Part shown: positions 6,721 through 8,394 of the stretch, one piece after another
Position numbering within the stretch: the first letter of the stretch is position 1
How the letters are laid out: each line of letters opens with the position of its first letter
Origin: an uncultured Polymorphobacter sp.
GTDB taxonomy: Bacteria > Pseudomonadota > Alphaproteobacteria > Sphingomonadales > Sphingomonadaceae
Length of the DNA stretch: 8,394 nt
Assembly (NCBI GenBank): GCA_937871645.1
Contig: CALMPZ010000541.1
Coordinates: 1-8,394, forward strand
Reading direction: 5' to 3'
The notes under the pieces: generated by a model
The model's input: only the letters and a program-made list of their open reading frames with translations
The model's database searches: none
Told to the model about the DNA's origin: nothing
Position numbers and translations under genes: made by a program

Positions 6721-6731
6721 AGTGCTGCACT
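6721..6731. promoter_or_regulatory. Short palindrome in the divergent GumN/GFA intergenic region
   Basis: agtgc-t-gcact is a perfect 5+1+5 inverted repeat near the middle of the 100-bp region between the two divergent starts. It could be an operator, but a repeat this short can occur by chance. No convincing -35/-10 pair was found on either strand here. Confidence 0.2.
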
Positions 6732-6783
6732 GCGACGCGCACCCATGCTAGCGGTCGCTGGATAACATCTGGGGAAATGATCG

Positions 6784-7197
6784 ATGACCGACCATGTCGG
6801 CGGCTGCCTGTGCGGCAATATCCGTTTCAAACTGACCGGCGACCCGGCGGTGACCGCCGTCTGCCATTGCCGAAATTGCCAGAAGACCGCCGGCTCGGCG
6901 TTTTCGGTGGTGGCGATCGCGGCCGCCGGCGCGCTGGCGATCGAGGGCCAGCCCGAAACCTATCTCGATACCGCTGACAGCGGCGGCACCGTGCAGCGCT
7001 GCTTCTGCCCCAAATGCGGCTCGCCCATCGTGTCGAAAACCGAGGGGCTGACGGCACAGGGGCTGGTCGCCATCAAGGCGGCATCGTTCGATGATGTCAG
7101 CTGGCTGCAGCCGACGATGCAAGTCTATTGCGACAGCGAGCAGCCGTGGATTTCGAACCTCGCGAACCTGCCGCGCGTCGCCAAGACGCCGGGCTGA
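6784..7197 (+). CDS. GFA/CENP-V family zinc protein (glutathione-dependent formaldehyde-activating enzyme-like)
   Basis: This 137-residue single-domain protein has the full cysteine pattern of the GFA fold. C8-x-C10 is in GGCLCG, C27-x-C29-x2-C32 is in VCHCRNCQK, and C73-x-C75-x2-C78 is in RCFCPKCGS, giving ligands for one structural and one second zinc. The founding member, Gfa of Paracoccus, was reported to speed formation of S-hydroxymethylglutathione. Many relatives have unknown roles, so formaldehyde is not assured. GGGGAAA (6771-6777) lies about 8 bases before the ATG at 6784. The zinc alcohol dehydrogenase starts 37 bp downstream, suggesting one transcript and a shared role with thiol or aldehyde adducts. 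The protein is expected to be cytoplasmic, with no signal peptide or membrane segment. Confidence 0.9.
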   Translation: MTDHVGGCLCGNIRFKLTGDPAVTAVCHCRNCQKTAGSAFSVVAIAAAGALAIEGQPETYLDTADSGGTVQRCFCPKCGSPIVSKTEGLTAQGLVAIKAASFDDVSWLQPTMQVYCDSEQPWISNLANLPRVAKTPG

Positions 7198-7222
7198 AGC
7201 CCCCACCCGAACACTGCTGCAC

Positions 7223-7227
7223 AAGGA
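7223..7227 (+). promoter_or_regulatory. Ribosome binding site deciding the alcohol dehydrogenase start
   Basis: AAGGA lies seven bases before the ATG at 7235. The open frame extends upstream into the GFA gene, but that extension is Arg/Ser-rich and unlike the family, so 7235 is the start. Confidence 0.75.
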
Positions 7228-7234
7228 TTGTAAA

Positions 7235-8356
7235 ATGACCGACATTACCGCCGCCGTCCTGCGCGAATCGTTCAAGCCGTGGACTGTCGAAAAGGCCGTT
7301 CTCGAAGCGCCGCGCGCCGATGAAGTGCTGGTGCGCATCGTCGCCACCGGCATCTGCCATTCGGACATGACGGTGCGCGACCAGTACCTGCCGACGCCGC
7401 TGCCCGCCGTGCTCGGCCATGAAGGCGCCGGCGTTGTCGAAGCGGTCGGCGCCGATGTCACCCATGTCGCGGTCGGCGACCATGTCGTGCTGGCGCCGGC
7501 GTATTGCGGCGAGTGCAAGCATTGCGCGTCGGGCCAGCCGATGCGCTGCGTGCAGTTCGGGCTGCTCAACCTGATGGCGATGCGCGCCGATGGCAGCTCG
7601 CCGATCTGCGGCTGCGACGGTGAACGCATCGGCGGCATGTTCTTCGGCCAGTCGGCGTTCGCGACGCATTCGGTCGCCAACAAGCACTCGGTGGTCAAGA
7701 TCCCCGATGACGTGCCGCTGGCGCTGATGGGCCCGCTGGGCTGCGGGCTGATGACCGGCTCGGGCACCGTGCTCAACGCGCTGAAACCGGGGCCGGGCAG
7801 CAGTTTCGTGGTGTTCGGGGCGGGCGCCGTCGGCCTTGCGGCGCTGATGGCGGCGGTCGCCAGCGGCTGCACCACCGTTATCGCGGTCGACCTCCACGAC
7901 AACCGGCTCAAGCTGGCAAAGGAGCTCGGCGCGACGCATGTCGTCAACGCCGGCGCCGGTGATCCGGTCGAAGCGGTGCGTGCCATCCTGCCCGACGGCG
8001 TCGATTTCTCGGTCGATACCAGCGCACTGCCGCCGGTCATCCGCCAGGCCGTCGAATGCCTCGGCACCGGCGGCCGCTGCGCCTTCATCGGCGTGTCGAA
8101 GGCCGGCGCCGAAATCACCGTGCCGGTCGGCGCGCTGATCAACAAGTCGATGGGCTATGTCGTCGAAGGCGACGCCGTCCCGCACCTGTTCATCCCCAAA
8201 CTGATCACGCTGTGGCGCCAGGGCAAGTTCCCGTTCGAAAAACTGGTGCGCTACTACCCGCTCGCCGACATCAACCGCGCCGTCGCCGATTCTGAAAGCG
8301 GCGCGACGTTGAAGCCGATTTTGGTGATCGATCCGGAGTCGCCGCTGCTTAAATAG
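7235..8356 (+). CDS. Zinc-dependent NAD alcohol dehydrogenase, aryl-alcohol dehydrogenase-like
   Basis: This 373-residue MDR-superfamily enzyme is expected to be cytoplasmic. The catalytic zinc ligands are Cys41 (TGICHSD), His62 (GHEGAG) and Cys170 (GPLGCGLMTG). Structural zinc is held by Cys91, 94, 97 and 105 in YCGECKHCASGQPMRC. The Rossmann motif is GAGAVG (195-200), with Asp219 in AVDLHDNR at the position that favours NAD+ over NADP+. The GCGLMTGSGTVLN stretch and overall length resemble aryl/benzyl alcohol dehydrogenases (XylB type) more than class III glutathione-dependent formaldehyde dehydrogenase. It should oxidise a primary alcohol to an aldehyde reversibly, with the substrate unresolved. 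It lies 37 bp after the GFA gene and probably shares its transcript. A copy of repeat family A begins within 10 bases of its stop. Confidence 0.93.
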   Translation: MTDITAAVLRESFKPWTVEKAVLEAPRADEVLVRIVATGICHSDMTVRDQYLPTPLPAVLGHEGAGVVEAVGADVTHVAVGDHVVLAPAYCGECKHCASGQPMRCVQFGLLNLMAMRADGSSPICGCDGERIGGMFFGQSAFATHSVANKHSVVKIPDDVPLALMGPLGCGLMTGSGTVLNALKPGPGSSFVVFGAGAVGLAALMAAVASGCTTVIAVDLHDNRLKLAKELGATHVVNAGAGDPVEAVRAILPDGVDFSVDTSALPPVIRQAVECLGTGGRCAFIGVSKAGAEITVPVGALINKSMGYVVEGDAVPHLFIPKLITLWRQGKFPFEKLVRYYPLADINRAVADSESGATLKPILVIDPESPLLK

Positions 8357-8364
8357 GGGTATTT

Positions 8365-8394
8365 AAGAGCCTCCGGCGGGCAGGCCTGAGGCCT
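8365..8394 (+). repeat. Palindromic intergenic repeat family A, copy cut by window end
   Basis: Positions 8369-8394 are identical over 26 bp to the reverse complement of 3193-3218. Positions 8365-8384 also match 3129-3148 directly over 20 bp, because the element's outer arms are inverted repeats. It begins 8 bases after the alcohol dehydrogenase stop codon and runs off the window. Confidence 0.85.

Noticed and set aside
6684..6783. Promoters for the divergent GumN and GFA genes
   Set aside because: A TTGCAC...17 bp...TAAGCC pair on the minus strand was considered, but the -10 match is poor. No better pair was found on either strand.
7091..7234. 48-residue N-terminal extension of the alcohol dehydrogenase
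   Set aside because: It lies mostly inside the GFA coding region and is Arg/Ser-rich. The ATG at 7235 has AAGGA at proper spacing and starts the family homology.
6748..8145. 465-residue open frame on the minus strand across the GFA and alcohol dehydrogenase genes
   Set aside because: It is antisense to two genes with complete motif sets, its composition is Ser/Thr/Ala/Arg-rich with no recognisable domain, and such frames are common opposite GC-rich genes.

Overview
This is a high-GC, densely packed chromosomal segment. It most likely comes from an alphaproteobacterium, and probably a sphingomonad. I infer this from the GC-rich codon use, the rplY-pth-ychF gene order, the promoter style (TTG...17 bp...TATA) and the GC-rich palindromic repeats sitting at gene ends. 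No rRNA, tRNA, CRISPR array, insertion sequence or phage gene is visible.

Layout: (1) positions 1-995, plus strand, hold the 3' part of a zinc-less medium-chain dehydrogenase/quinone-oxidoreductase-like gene that enters from the left edge. (2) 1076-2092, plus strand, encode a secreted low-complexity protein with K-P-S-G-G-x-Y repeats, an Asn-rich tract, a GGYY/PP tract and a small C-terminal domain. It ends at a strong hairpin (2102-2128) shared with the convergent next gene. (3) 2137-3072, minus strand, encode a cation diffusion facilitator-type transporter whose metal-site residues look atypical. (4) 3221-5707, minus strand, hold the translation/ribosome cluster rplY (L25), pth and ychF. 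A large palindromic repeat lies between pth and ychF, and another lies just after ychF. (5) 5823-6683, minus strand, encode a secreted TraB/GumN (TIKI-like) protein upstream of rplY. (6) 6784-8356, plus strand, hold a GFA/CENP-V zinc protein and a zinc alcohol dehydrogenase 37 bp apart, probably one transcript diverging from the GumN gene. (7) The window ends inside a second copy of the repeat seen after ychF.

How the parts relate: rplY, pth and ychF all act in translation (5S rRNA-binding ribosomal protein, peptidyl-tRNA recycling, ribosome-associated ATPase). A promoter and a hairpin-U5 leader are recognisable directly in front of rplY. The GFA/alcohol dehydrogenase pair suggests alcohol/aldehyde or thiol-adduct metabolism, but the substrate cannot be read from the sequence.

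The genes are mostly ordinary. The most notable signal is non-coding: two unrelated GC-rich repeat families share the same nested geometry (outer stem, two side hairpins, inner stem). All three copies lie at or within about 10 bases of a stop codon. I see no clear new defence or metabolic system.
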